Made by a program: the position numbers and the translations under genes
DNA from: Paraburkholderia aromaticivorans
GTDB taxonomy: Bacteria; Pseudomonadota; Gammaproteobacteria; Burkholderiales; Burkholderiaceae
Direction of reading: 5' to 3'
DNA: 64,000 bases
Assembly: GCF_002278075.1 (NCBI RefSeq)
Contig: NZ_CP022990.1
Span: forward strand, 186,001 to 250,000
Shown: positions 1 to 9,100 of the stretch, one piece after another
Layout of the letters: the number at the start of each line of letters is the position of its first letter
How positions within the stretch are numbered: the first letter of the stretch is position 1
The notes under the pieces: generated by a model
Database searches by the model: none
What the model was told of the DNA's origin: nothing
The model's input: the letters and a program-made list of their open reading frames with translations, nothing else

Positions 1-1118
1 TGTCGCTCGAACGGATGGAGGGCGTCGAGGAAGTGGATGCCGCTTCCGCCACGCTGACCGTGCGCGCCGGCACGACCTTGCAGGCGGCGCAGGAAGCCGC
101 GGCCGAAGCCGGCTTCGAACTCGCGCTCGATCTGGGCGCGCGCGGGTCCTGCCAGATCGGCGGCAATCTCGCGACCAATGCGGGCGGCAACCGGGTGATC
201 CAGTCGGGCACCGCGCGCGACCAGGTGCTCGGTCTCGAAGTGGTGCTGGCCAACGGCGACGTGCTGACCTCGCTCGGCAAGATGGTCAAGAACAACACCG
301 GCTATGACCTCAAACACTGGTTCATCGGCTCGGAGGGCACGCTCGGCGTGATCACGCGCGCCGTGCTGCGCTTGCACCCGCCGCGCGCCGCGCGCCATAC
401 CGCGCTGGTCGCGCTCGACGGCTACGATGCCGCCGTGAATCTGCTGCGCCGCTTGTCCACGCGGTTTGGCAACGATATCGGCGCGTTCGAAATCATGTGG
501 CCGGACTTCTACGACTTCGGCGTGAAGCTGACCGGCACGCGTTCGCCATTCGCCGACGCGCACCCGCTCTATGCATTGATCGAACACGCGAGCTTCGATG
601 CGGGCGACGGCGGCGAACGGTTTTCCGCCGCGTTGAGCGAAGCGCTCGAAGCAGGCGCGATCCGCGACGCCGTGATCGCGCAGTCGGTGGCCGACGTGCG
701 CGCGTTATGGGCGATTCGCGAATGCACCGCGGAGTTTCCGGTGCGGCTCGACGCGATCAACTTCGACGTGAGCTTGCCGATCGGCGAGATCGGCGTTTTC
801 GTCGACCGTTGCCGCGCGGCGCTCGATCAGCGCTGGCCGGGCAACGCGTCGTATTTCTTCGGGCATATCGGCGATTCGAATCTGCATGTCACGGTGGACG
901 GCCATTCGATCCCCGGCGTCGATCATCACGCGGTGTACGCGTTCGTCTACGACATGCTGGGGCCGCTGCACGGTTCGGTGTCGGCGGAACACGGCATTGG
1001 TTTGCTCAAGCGCGAGTTCCTGCCTATCTCGCGCTCGCCGGCGGAGTTGGCGGCAATGGTCGCGATCAAGCATGCGTTGGACCCGCACGGCATTCTGAAT
1101 CCGGGCAAGTTGTTCTGA
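1..1118 (+). CDS. FAD-binding oxidoreductase, GlcD/D-2-hydroxyacid dehydrogenase family (5' end outside window)
   Basis: The reading frame is open from the left edge (first full codon at base 3), so the N-terminus is missing. What remains is the second half of an FAD-binding PCMH domain (GGNLATNAGG and GSEGTLGVIT motifs, which contact FAD in this family) followed by the FAD-linked oxidase C-terminal domain, ending in the typical SAEHGIG and DPHGILNPGKLF signatures. Relatives oxidise D-lactate, glycolate or D-2-hydroxyglutarate and pass electrons to an acceptor such as a quinone or electron-transfer flavoprotein. The exact substrate cannot be told. The next gene converges from the other strand 48 bp downstream. 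Confidence 0.9.
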   Translation, partial: SLERMEGVEEVDAASATLTVRAGTTLQAAQEAAAEAGFELALDLGARGSCQIGGNLATNAGGNRVIQSGTARDQVLGLEVVLANGDVLTSLGKMVKNNTGYDLKHWFIGSEGTLGVITRAVLRLHPPRAARHTALVALDGYDAAVNLLRRLSTRFGNDIGAFEIMWPDFYDFGVKLTGTRSPFADAHPLYALIEHASFDAGDGGERFSAALSEALEAGAIRDAVIAQSVADVRALWAIRECTAEFPVRLDAINFDVSLPIGEIGVFVDRCRAALDQRWPGNASYFFGHIGDSNLHVTVDGHSIPGVDHHAVYAFVYDMLGPLHGSVSAEHGIGLLKREFLPISRSPAELAAMVAIKHALDPHGILNPGKLF

Positions 1119-1166
1119 ACGGAGTGCGCCGTCGCCCGCGGGCGACCGCGCACTCGCTGCGCAGTT

Positions 1167-1955
1167 TCAATGAGCGGCGACGGAATCCAGACCCGTGGAT
1201 TTGACCGCGGCTTGTGCACCGGGCGAGGCGAGGTAGTCGAGCAGCGCTTTCGCCTCCTGCGGATGCTGCGCGCCCACCGGAATGCCCGCGGCGTAGCGCG
1301 TGACCGATTGCACCGACTCCGGAATCTTGCCGACGAAGGTGGCGCCCGCCACCGGCAGCAATTCGCTGACCTGCTGGAATCCCACTTCGTAATCGCCATT
1401 GGCGACGACGGACGCGACCGGGATCTTCGGCACCATCTTCGCCTTGCTCTTCACCTGATCTTCGATGCCGAGCCGCTTGAAGAGCTCGCGCTCGATATAG
1501 ACTCCGCTCGCGCTGTCCGAGTAAGCGATGGATCTGGCGCGCAGCAACGCCTCTTTCAGCGCCCCGACCGAGCTGATGTCCGGCTTCGGCGCGCCGTCGC
1601 GCACGGCCATGCCGATGCGCGAATCCGCGAGCTCGACCCGCGAGCCGGGAATCACCTTGCCTTGCTTGATGAGATCGTCGAGTGCATAGCCGACCATGAT
1701 GACCACGTCCGCCCGTTCGCCGCGTTCGAGTCGGTTCGGAATGGCTTCCGGTGATTTGCCCATCGACGGGCCGAGGATGGTGTCGAGCGTATTGCCCGTC
1801 GACGCCGTGAACCCGGGGCCGAGGAGTTTGTATGCGGCAGTGAATCCGCCCGAACTCATCACGTGAAGCTCCGCCGCCTGCACATTCGCGGCGGCAACCG
1901 TGCTGCCCAGCAACGCGGCAGTCAACATGGACATACAGAAGGTTTTGATTGGCAT
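1167..1955 (-). CDS. ModA-like periplasmic substrate-binding protein
   Basis: This 262-residue protein has a Sec signal peptide (hydrophobic stretch about residues 8-27, ending AAA/AEL) and the layout of the molybdate-type extracellular solute-binding family: ELHVMSSGGF at the mature N-terminus, ADVVIMVG near residue 85, and a YDVGFQQ-like segment (YEVGFQQVSE) in the C-terminal lobe. ModA relatives bind molybdate or other small anions, but many proteins of this subgroup occur without modB/modC and have unknown ligands. No ABC permease or ATPase gene lies beside it. The Shine-Dalgarno before ATG 1955 is poor, so an inner start at MSML is possible. Confidence 0.75.
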   Translation of the reverse strand: MPIKTFCMSMLTAALLGSTVAAANVQAAELHVMSSGGFTAAYKLLGPGFTASTGNTLDTILGPSMGKSPEAIPNRLERGERADVVIMVGYALDDLIKQGKVIPGSRVELADSRIGMAVRDGAPKPDISSVGALKEALLRARSIAYSDSASGVYIERELFKRLGIEDQVKSKAKMVPKIPVASVVANGDYEVGFQQVSELLPVAGATFVGKIPESVQSVTRYAAGIPVGAQHPQEAKALLDYLASPGAQAAVKSTGLDSVAAH

Positions 1956-2122
1956 AGGGGTGACGGTCTAAAAGTGCATGAAAGCGCTGCAGCTTGGAGA
2001 CCATACCCGAACGGGCGCCAAAGGAAAACCGGCAGAATGTTGCTGAAAGCCTGCGTGCGGGCGAACGAAGGGGGCGCACGCGCAAGGTCCGCGCACCCGC
2101 CGGATAGCCCGGGCGCTCTTCG

Positions 2123-5100
2123 TCAATGCGCGTCCAGATACTTCGCGATCACCGGATAGACATCCACGGCGGCATTCTTGCCGAAGATACAGTCGATATG
2201 TCCATAGCCGGGAATGATGTGCCGCTCGTAAGGCTGTTCGGGGAACTGCCGGGTCAGCATCTCGTACGTGAGCAGCGTGCTCTTCGGCAGATAGGTTTCG
2301 TTTCTTTCGCCATGAATGAATCCGATCGGCCGGCGCATGCCTTCCAGCCCCTTCATGCCGTCCGCGCCTGTCAGATAGACATCCTTGCCGGCGGCATCGA
2401 CCACTTTGCCGGCGCGCACCATCGCTGCAAGGTGCTTGAACACCTCGACGTCGTGTACGCCGAGCAGCTCCTGCAGATTCGCGTGAAGTGTCTCGTTCAG
2501 CTTTTCATGTTCGTAGAGCAGGCCGTACAGGAAGGTCGCGCGGTGGCAGATCGGATTGCCGCACCCTTCGTCGTGATCGAGCGGATAGAACTTGAGCGCT
2601 TCATCCAGCAGGTTATGAGGCCAGGACTTGTGTTCCGTGTACGCGGTCAGGTCGAGCACGCCGAGATGTTTCATGATGTCGGGAATATGCAGGCCGGCCT
2701 TGAGTTTCTGTAGCGTGCCCGGCACCGGATGCGTCGACACCTGCGAGATGACCGCCGAACGCACACCTTCGAGTCCCTGCAGCAGCGACATGCTCAACGC
2801 CAGGCCGCCCAGGCAGTGACCCAGTGCCTGAATTTCCGGCACACCGGTCAACTCGCGGATCTTGGCGACCGCGGCCGGAATGTCCTCGCGCGCCACCTTG
2901 TCGACGTTGGTCGGCACGAGCACGCTCGGCATTTCGATACTGACGCGCAGATCGACGAGCCACACGTCGTAGCCTGATGCGCAAAGATATTCGACCATGT
3001 TGGTCGCGATCAGGTCGGTGGAGTAGATGCGGCTCGATACGCCGGAGCCGTGAATCAGCAACACCGGGCGCGCCGCTTTGTTCGCGGGATCGTGGTAGCG
3101 CGTGAGCCTCAGCTTCGTTCCATCGGGCGTATCGAAGAAGACGACTTGCGGTGCCGGCGCGCGCAATGCACGCTTCAGACGCGGCTCGGCGTTCGGGTTG
3201 AAGTACTGCAAGGGCGCGGCCACGCCGCCGTACTCGGTAAACAGCACACCCGCGAAGAACTTGCCGAACTTCAGCGTCCATTCGAGGCGGGTCTTCAGAT
3301 CGGGCGCGTGGGTGACTTCGAGCGTGCGCTGCTGCTTGAGGAAATTCTCGGGCGTGATGATCAGCGTCGCCTTGCCGAGCAGCGGTGCGTCCGCTTGCGC
3401 GGATTCGCGAATCTCAGCATAGAGCGTGTTGGTTTGCTCCCACAAGTTGATCGGCGAGCTGCGCGTAATGATCTTCTGTCCGCTCAGGTAGTAGGTCTTG
3501 CCTTCGGTGGAGTTGAGCGTCATGCGGTAATTCATGTTGCGCTCGTCCACGTCGGACGCGTCGACCACGAACAGATTGAAGGTGCCGTTGGTGATCGTCA
3601 TCGGCTGCGCGGAGAGCGCGGGGCAGGTCAGCGTGCCGGCGGTGCGCGCCAGATGCTGCGGATTGCTGAGCATGTCGGCGAGATCTTCCGATTCGACGGT
3701 CAGCGTGAATTCGATCGGACTCGTCGCGGCTTCGCCCGCCACGACCGGCGTGTAGGTGCCGATCATCGTTTCGGTGAACTGCAGGCCGATCTTCTGCGGC
3801 GAGGACGGCGTCAAGGACGAGGACGCGAGTTCGGGTGTCGGCGCAGGCGGCAGGCTCGGCGTGGCGGCCGCGCCATCCGCTGTGGCGGTCACGGGGTGCG
3901 TGGCGAGCAGCAGTTCGCAATTGCGTTCGGCCAGCGCGGAAATGGTGAGAAGCGGATTGACGCCGAGCGACATCGGCATGACGGCGCCGTCCATCACGTA
4001 CAGGCCGTCGTGCACCGCATTGCCCGTGGCGCCGCTGAACACGCGGCCCATATGGTCCACCACGCCGCGCTCCGCGTCTTCGCCCATGCCGCAGCCGCCG
4101 AGCGGATGCACGGTAACGGTGCGGTTGCCGACAATATCGGTGGAGATGGGGTTGCGCAGGTATTTGCCGCCGAGCGGCACGGTCGCCTGCTTGAGCGCTT
4201 GCTCGACCGCCTGAAAGATCGGCTGCTTGCCCGCGTTTTCCCACACGATGCGCGGCTCGCCTTTGCCGTCCACCTCGATCTGGCCGTTTTCGTCGTCATG
4301 CGCCATCACGAGGTAGCTTTGCGTGTGATTGAGCGCGCCGTGATACGGGCCGCGCAGAAAGCTCTCGGACGCGCGGGCGTCGTAGGCGAGTTGTTGCTCG
4401 AGCGAGCGCGGCGCGACATCCACGCCTTCGAGCGGCGCGGCGGCGCCGAGCAGGCCGACGAGCGCCGCGCCCACCGGTCCGGCGAGCGAGCCTTCTTCGA
4501 TCACGTAGCCGTCCTTGACGTTCTCCGTATTGCGATGATCGATGAGGCCGGTAATGGTCGGCCCGACCGGCGGGATCTCGCCTTTCTCGTGCGCGCCCCA
4601 GCCGACGCCGTTGATCACGGGCTCGGTGTTGTACGCGAAGGCGAGCACGTCGCCGTTGCCGGTGAAGTGCTTGCCGAGCATGCCGGACACGCTCAAACCC
4701 TGATTGCGCGAGCGCAACAGCAACGCGGTCGAACCGATCGTGCCGGCCGACACGATGACGATATCGGCGCTCACGAACAGGTCGGGCGCGCCGTAGCTTT
4801 CGCGACCCAGGCTCACCAGTTGGTAGCCGACGATCCATTTCCGCGTGGCCGCGTCGCGCCGAACCGAATGGACGGCGGTTCCGGTGAAAATCTGCGCGCC
4901 GTGCGCCACGGCGTCGGGCAGATAGTTCATGTGGGTTGAATTCTTCGCGTCGTAGTTGCAGCCCGAATTGCAGTCGCCGCAGCCGACGCAAGCCTTCTGG
5001 CCGACGCCCGCGGCGTTCACGCGGTCCTCGAAGGTGACGGTGATATCCGGGCGCGTGAAGCGGTCTGCCATGCCGAGCGACTGTGCCGACATTTCCAGTG

Positions 5101-5587
5101 CCTGCAGTTTCGGCAGCGTCGGGTAATCCTTCGGCACCGGCGACGGTTGCAGCATCGCACGGGCGAGCGCATAGCCTTTGTCGCGGGCCGTCTTGTCGGC
5201 GCGCAATGCGGCCGGCCAGCGTTCATCCTCCCACAGGCGCGGGTCGGCTTCGAGCGCGACGTTCGCGTTGATCAGCGAGGTGCCGCCCAGACCGCAGCCG
5301 ACTACCGCGTTCACATCCTCGTTCACGTGCACTTCGAGCAGGGCGAGCGGCGAGCCGATATGGGCCGCCGCCGTGTTGTACTGCACCTGCGCGGCGCCCT
5401 GAAACGGCGTGCGCGGAAATTCGCCCGCCATGAATTCGCGCCCGCGTTCGAGCACGCACACGCGCCGTCCGGCGCGCGCCATGCGGCACGCGGCTATCGC
5501 GCCGCCGTAGCCGGAACCTACGACGACCACGTCGTAATGCGATTGAATAGCGGTCACGGCGCTCGATAAGCGGTTCATCACGACCAC
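2123..5587 (-). CDS. GMC-family oxidoreductase fused to an alpha/beta hydrolase (cholesterol-oxidase-like, 1154 aa)
   Basis: The N-terminal half is a GMC flavoprotein: FAD dinucleotide-binding motif VVVGSGYGG (about residues 21-29), GLGGTSLINAN near 95, and the GMC C-terminal HPLGGCGMG near 497. A cysteine cluster CVGCGDCNSGC lies near residues 197-207. Residues about 590-800 form an unassigned beta-rich linker domain. The C-terminal third is an alpha/beta hydrolase with oxyanion segment LLIHGSGVSS and nucleophile elbow GHCLGG near residue 925, i.e. cysteine in place of the usual serine; a late GYGHIDC can supply the catalytic histidine. Likely role is oxidation of a hydrophobic alcohol or sterol-like compound and hydrolysis or acyl transfer on the product; substrate unknown. 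The second ATG (MNRLSS) is an equally possible start. Confidence 0.85.
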   Translation of the reverse strand: MVVMNRLSSAVTAIQSHYDVVVVGSGYGGAIAACRMARAGRRVCVLERGREFMAGEFPRTPFQGAAQVQYNTAAAHIGSPLALLEVHVNEDVNAVVGCGLGGTSLINANVALEADPRLWEDERWPAALRADKTARDKGYALARAMLQPSPVPKDYPTLPKLQALEMSAQSLGMADRFTRPDITVTFEDRVNAAGVGQKACVGCGDCNSGCNYDAKNSTHMNYLPDAVAHGAQIFTGTAVHSVRRDAATRKWIVGYQLVSLGRESYGAPDLFVSADIVIVSAGTIGSTALLLRSRNQGLSVSGMLGKHFTGNGDVLAFAYNTEPVINGVGWGAHEKGEIPPVGPTITGLIDHRNTENVKDGYVIEEGSLAGPVGAALVGLLGAAAPLEGVDVAPRSLEQQLAYDARASESFLRGPYHGALNHTQSYLVMAHDDENGQIEVDGKGEPRIVWENAGKQPIFQAVEQALKQATVPLGGKYLRNPISTDIVGNRTVTVHPLGGCGMGEDAERGVVDHMGRVFSGATGNAVHDGLYVMDGAVMPMSLGVNPLLTISALAERNCELLLATHPVTATADGAAATPSLPPAPTPELASSSLTPSSPQKIGLQFTETMIGTYTPVVAGEAATSPIEFTLTVESEDLADMLSNPQHLARTAGTLTCPALSAQPMTITNGTFNLFVVDASDVDERNMNYRMTLNSTEGKTYYLSGQKIITRSSPINLWEQTNTLYAEIRESAQADAPLLGKATLIITPENFLKQQRTLEVTHAPDLKTRLEWTLKFGKFFAGVLFTEYGGVAAPLQYFNPNAEPRLKRALRAPAPQVVFFDTPDGTKLRLTRYHDPANKAARPVLLIHGSGVSSRIYSTDLIATNMVEYLCASGYDVWLVDLRVSIEMPSVLVPTNVDKVAREDIPAAVAKIRELTGVPEIQALGHCLGGLALSMSLLQGLEGVRSAVISQVSTHPVPGTLQKLKAGLHIPDIMKHLGVLDLTAYTEHKSWPHNLLDEALKFYPLDHDEGCGNPICHRATFLYGLLYEHEKLNETLHANLQELLGVHDVEVFKHLAAMVRAGKVVDAAGKDVYLTGADGMKGLEGMRRPIGFIHGERNETYLPKSTLLTYEMLTRQFPEQPYERHIIPGYGHIDCIFGKNAAVDVYPVIAKYLDAH

Positions 5588-5782
5588 CTCGTCTGGAAGG
5601 GAGTGCGGGGAAAAACGACCAGGACTTCGGAAGCAAGACGGTGTGCGGCGACGGCTTTTTTATCGTAGGCGGTGCGGGCTCACAAAAAAAGGCGCATCGT
5701 ACGAAGCGCACGGCTTTGGCGGGGCACGTCCGCGACGTGAGAAGACGGTGCGGCTAACCCGCGCTCGCCTCGCGGCACGCTA

Positions 5783-6574
5783 TTACGCGGCTGCTTCATT
5801 CATTTCGCTGTCGCTCGATTCCGCGGCGAGCAGGTTCAGCGCGAGCAGAATGGCGGGGCGGTTGTCGATGTCGATCTCGATGCCGAGCTCGTCCGTGAGC
5901 CAGCGGCCGATCTTGGTATTGGAAAAATCCTCGGCGCCGGCCGTCTTCTTCATGGTGACGCCGAGTTTGACGGCGCGATAGTGATAAGAGGGCACCCGAT
6001 GCTGCGCTGCGACTGCCGACAAACCGCCTTTGCCTTCCGAGCACCAGCCGAGGCTGCCGGCCAGCACGATACGCTCGGGTTCGTCGAGGCTTTCGATAAA
6101 CGCGCGCGCGGAGAGCCGCACGCGCTGTTCGTCCAGGCCGTATTGCAGCAGCACGCTTTCCACCGGGTCCTCCAGCGCTTGAGCATGCAGATCGATTTCC
6201 TGCGCCATGCCTTCGTTTTCCATCGATACGTTGCGCTGATGGCCGGCGCTGCGCAGGCAGTCGATCAGATAGCGGCGAAAATACGCGCACAATGCGTAGC
6301 CGTTGGACGGCGCGCTGTCGGCGCAGGCGCGGGTTTCGGTGTGGCCGGGCGCGAGGCGCAGGACTTTCGCGTAGATGAACTGGGCGACCAGTTCTTCCTT
6401 GTCCTCGCCGAGCGCCTGCAACTCCAGCGGGTGATAGGTCCGCAAGGCCCGCTTGACCAGTTCGACCATCGACACCATTTCGTCGCCGGACAACCGGGTG
6501 CGCCGGCGCCACAAATCCGGCAGGATCGCATCGTCGAGATTGCGGACGAACTCGTGGCTCGGAACTGCGCCCAT
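5783..6574 (-). CDS. Hypothetical protein with weak sigma-factor-like features
   Basis: The start at 6574 is chosen because GGAGG stands 6 bases before ATG (MGAVPSHEF); the longer open frame upstream has no ribosome site. The 263-residue product is soluble and mostly helical. The stretch CAYFRRYLIDCLRSAG resembles region 2 of sigma-70 family proteins, and a later segment (about residues 140-200) could be a degenerate helix-turn-helix region, but I do not see a convincing region 4. It is divergent from the hybrid histidine kinase at 7047 and the two may share a regulatory region of about 470 bp. Function is not established; a transcription-related role is only a guess. Confidence 0.6.
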   Translation of the reverse strand: MGAVPSHEFVRNLDDAILPDLWRRRTRLSGDEMVSMVELVKRALRTYHPLELQALGEDKEELVAQFIYAKVLRLAPGHTETRACADSAPSNGYALCAYFRRYLIDCLRSAGHQRNVSMENEGMAQEIDLHAQALEDPVESVLLQYGLDEQRVRLSARAFIESLDEPERIVLAGSLGWCSEGKGGLSAVAAQHRVPSYHYRAVKLGVTMKKTAGAEDFSNTKIGRWLTDELGIEIDIDNRPAILLALNLLAAESSDSEMNEAAA

Positions 6575-7046
6575 GAAAACCTCCAGAAGGGGTAAGGCAA
6601 CGAGCGCGGTGAGCCTGAACTGCAGGCGGGGTGTGGACGGTGGAGCTTTGAAGCCGCGCTGGAGAATGTGAATCCAGTATGGTTTCCAGCGGCCGTTTCG
6701 CCTATATGGATTAAGTGGTAGCTGATGGGTAAACTGCCGGGTAAACCATCCGGCAAGGTGCATCTCATTCGTCTGAAGAGAAACGGGTTGCACGGGAAGA
6801 TCGCATCGCACTGCGGCCTCGCAGTTGCATCGCACACGCAGCGCCACGCCGTACCCGATGCGGTTGCAGTCAGGTCCGCGCCGCCCGCGTCGCCGCGCTT
6901 TCAGGCGACTCCACCGAATTTGCCGTGCCCGATGCGGTGCATCGATCGGAGCAGGCGCTAAAGCGCTAACTCCAGTCGACGCTGTGCATGGGACTGGAGT
7001 AAGCGCTAAAGCGCTAACTCCAGTCGACAAAAAAGGAGACCGCGTA
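6575..7046. other. 472-bp divergent intergenic region
   Basis: No credible gene. It separates the sigma-like gene (minus) from the hybrid kinase (plus). Near 6726-6760 two GGGTAAAC words and the dyad GCCGGGTAAACCATCCGGC (minus/plus arms GCCGG/CCGGC) are seen and could be a regulatory site. The right end holds the 26-bp direct repeat described separately, ending just before the kinase Shine-Dalgarno. Confidence 0.5.
6955..7028. repeat. 26-bp direct repeat with internal inverted copy
   Basis: The sequence GCGCTAAAGCGCTAACTCCA plus GTCGAC occurs at 6955-6980 and again, identically, at 7003-7028. Between them GACTGGAGTAAGCGC (6992-7006) is the reverse complement of the right part of the unit with one mismatch, so the block can fold into alternative hairpins. 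A diverged copy lies at 39714-39738. It reads as a member of a dispersed intergenic repeat family rather than as a gene-specific operator. Confidence 0.8.
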
Positions 7047-8948
7047 ATGCGGGCCGACCCGATCCAGCGTGCCATCGACGAAGATCTGGTGCGCGTGCTG
7101 TACGCACAAGACCCGATCGCTTTCTTTTCGCACTGGTTTTCGATCGCGGTGCTGGTGGCGATCTACTGGCCGAAAATACCGTCTCCGCCGCTGTTTATCA
7201 CGTGCTTCGGGTTTTATGCCGCGGCCAATTGCGGCAGTCTCGCGCTATGGATCTGCAATCGCCGCTATCCCGGTCTCGTCTCGCCGCGCGGCTGGATCTA
7301 TCTGCATGCGCTGCGCGGCGTGCTGCTGTACAGCGCCCCGGGCATCGCCGTGTGGTTCGCGTTCCAGAGCCCGCAAACCGACTTGCCGCTGCTGCACACA
7401 GTCATGCTCGTGACGTTGGCCGCGGGTGTGTTCATGTCGAATGGTTTCGACCTGCTGAATTTTTCGACCGCAATTCCGTTTCTGCTGTTTCCGTCGATCG
7501 TCATGCATTTCGGTACCCATACGTTCGACCGCACGATTCTCGCCATCGTCCTCGCGTTTTTCTTCTGCGCGATCAACGTCTATGCGCTGAGTTATCGCAA
7601 GCTGTTCCAGCAGGTCGTGCAGGCACGCGTCGACCAGCAATATCTGGCGGAGTCGCTGGCCGCGCAAAAACGCGTGGCCGAAGAAGCGAGCCTCGCCAAA
7701 ACCCGCTTTTTTGCCGCCGCCAGTCACGACCTGCGCCAACCGCTGCACGCCATCGGCCTGCTCGCGGCCTCGCTCAACGACGCGGCGGCGACGCCCGTGC
7801 AACACGCGAAGACCGCGGAGCATATCGTCTACAACGTCGAGGCGCTGAACCAGTTGTTCAATCAGGTGCTCGATCTGGCGAGGCTCGAAAGCGGGGTGAC
7901 CCAGGTGATCCGGCTGCACTTCCGCCTGTCCGAACTGTTCGAACGGGTCGGCAGCCAGTACCGTCCGCAGGCCGCCGCCAAAGGGCTGGCGCTGCGCATC
8001 GCGCCGACCGCGATGGTCGTGCATGACGATCCCGTGCTGCTCGAACGGATACTGAGCAATCTGCTTTCGAACGCGGTGCGTTACACCGAAGAAGGCGCGA
8101 TCTGGCTGGGCGTTCGCCGCGCGGGGCGGCCCGCGGGCGGCTATATCGAAGTGCGCGACTCGGGGATCGGCATTCCCCCGGAGGAACACGAGCGCATCTT
8201 CGAGGAGTTCTATCAGGTCGCCAATCCGCAACGCGATGCGCGCCAGGGTCACGGTCTCGGCTTGCCGACGGTGAAGCGGCTGGTCGAGATGCTCGGCGGC
8301 AAGCTGCAACTGCGTTCGGCGCCGGGCCGCGGTTCGGTGTTCCGCTTCCCGGTGGAGGCGGGCGATGCGAGCGGCATCGTCGCGAGCCTGAACGAAGCCG
8401 TGGCAGGCGGCCCGTCGGCGCAAGGGCGGCGCGTGCTGTGCATCGACGACGATCCGTCGATTCTCGAAGGCCTCGTCAGTTTGCTGGGCCGCTGGGGGTG
8501 CAGCGTGCTCGGTGCGCGCGACGAGGCCGATGCCCTCGCGGCGCTCGAAGGCGGCTTCGTGCCCGATGCCGTGCTGTGCGATTACCAGTTGGCGAATCAC
8601 CGCACCGGCGCGCAGGCGTTGACGGCGGTGCGCAACGCACGCGCGCGCGCGGGGCACGATAACGTGGTGACGCTGCTCATCACGGGCGACATGGCGTCGG
8701 CGGAACTGGCGGCGCTCGCCTTGCAGGGGATTCCGGTGCTCCACAAGCCGGTCACACCGGCGCGCCTGCGTCGCACGCTGGAGATGCTGTGGCAGCAGGC
8801 CGAACTGGACAAGGGGCGGGCGACGGCGGCGCTGGAGTTGCGCGGGGATCAAGCGGGAAGAGAAGCAGGCAAAGAAGCGGGCAAAGAAGCGGGCAAAGAA
8901 GCAGGCAAAGAAGCAGGCAAAGAAGCGGGCGGTCGGCAAGTGGCGTGA
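7047..8948 (+). CDS. Membrane-bound hybrid sensor histidine kinase with receiver domain and EAGK repeat tail
   Basis: ATG 7047 follows AAAAGGAG at good spacing. The 633-residue protein has about six N-terminal membrane segments (residues about 20-190), then a HisKA domain with SHDLRQPLHAI (phospho-acceptor His 227), an ATPase domain (N box LLSNAVRY, G box DSGIGIPPEE, GHGLGLPTVKRL), and a receiver domain with Asp 512 in LCDYQL. The receiver may act as a phosphate sink or relay. The tail is five EAGK repeats plus EAGG. The convergent LuxR-type regulator at 9101 is the natural partner. The signal sensed is unknown; the membrane domain has no obvious periplasmic sensor loop. Confidence 0.9.
   Translation: MRADPIQRAIDEDLVRVLYAQDPIAFFSHWFSIAVLVAIYWPKIPSPPLFITCFGFYAAANCGSLALWICNRRYPGLVSPRGWIYLHALRGVLLYSAPGIAVWFAFQSPQTDLPLLHTVMLVTLAAGVFMSNGFDLLNFSTAIPFLLFPSIVMHFGTHTFDRTILAIVLAFFFCAINVYALSYRKLFQQVVQARVDQQYLAESLAAQKRVAEEASLAKTRFFAAASHDLRQPLHAIGLLAASLNDAAATPVQHAKTAEHIVYNVEALNQLFNQVLDLARLESGVTQVIRLHFRLSELFERVGSQYRPQAAAKGLALRIAPTAMVVHDDPVLLERILSNLLSNAVRYTEEGAIWLGVRRAGRPAGGYIEVRDSGIGIPPEEHERIFEEFYQVANPQRDARQGHGLGLPTVKRLVEMLGGKLQLRSAPGRGSVFRFPVEAGDASGIVASLNEAVAGGPSAQGRRVLCIDDDPSILEGLVSLLGRWGCSVLGARDEADALAALEGGFVPDAVLCDYQLANHRTGAQALTAVRNARARAGHDNVVTLLITGDMASAELAALALQGIPVLHKPVTPARLRRTLEMLWQQAELDKGRATAALELRGDQAGREAGKEAGKEAGKEAGKEAGKEAGGRQVA
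8862..8930 (+). repeat. 12-bp tandem repeat coding for (EAGK)n
   Basis: Unit GAAGCRGGCAAA is repeated five times with only A/G changes at one position, followed by a sixth diverged copy. It lies in frame at the 3' end of the hybrid kinase gene and encodes an alternating Glu/Lys helix-forming tail. Copy number can change by slippage without breaking the frame because the unit is a multiple of three. Confidence 0.95.
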
Positions 8949-9100
8949 TGCGGGCTGCGGAATTTCTGTCGCAACGCGAACGCACGACAGGATCGCACAG
9001 CCCGTCCGGGAGCACTCAGCATCGCAGCGCCCCGCGGCAAGGCAAGCCGCAGAACCATATGCGAACAGGCGACGCGGACGCCCCTGTCCCTCACCCCGTG

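Noticed and set aside
3050..4939. 629-codon open frame on the plus strand inside the GMC fusion gene
   Set aside because: It is antisense to a well-supported gene, rich in Arg and His with no domain or ribosome site; a typical shadow in high-GC DNA.
6575..7075. N-terminal extension of the sigma-like gene to position 7075
   Set aside because: It would overlap the direct repeat and the kinase start, and the GGAGG at 6574 gives a much better start.
8862..8930. Possibility that the 12-bp repeat marks a CRISPR or mobile element
   Set aside because: Units are contiguous without spacers and keep the reading frame of the kinase gene.
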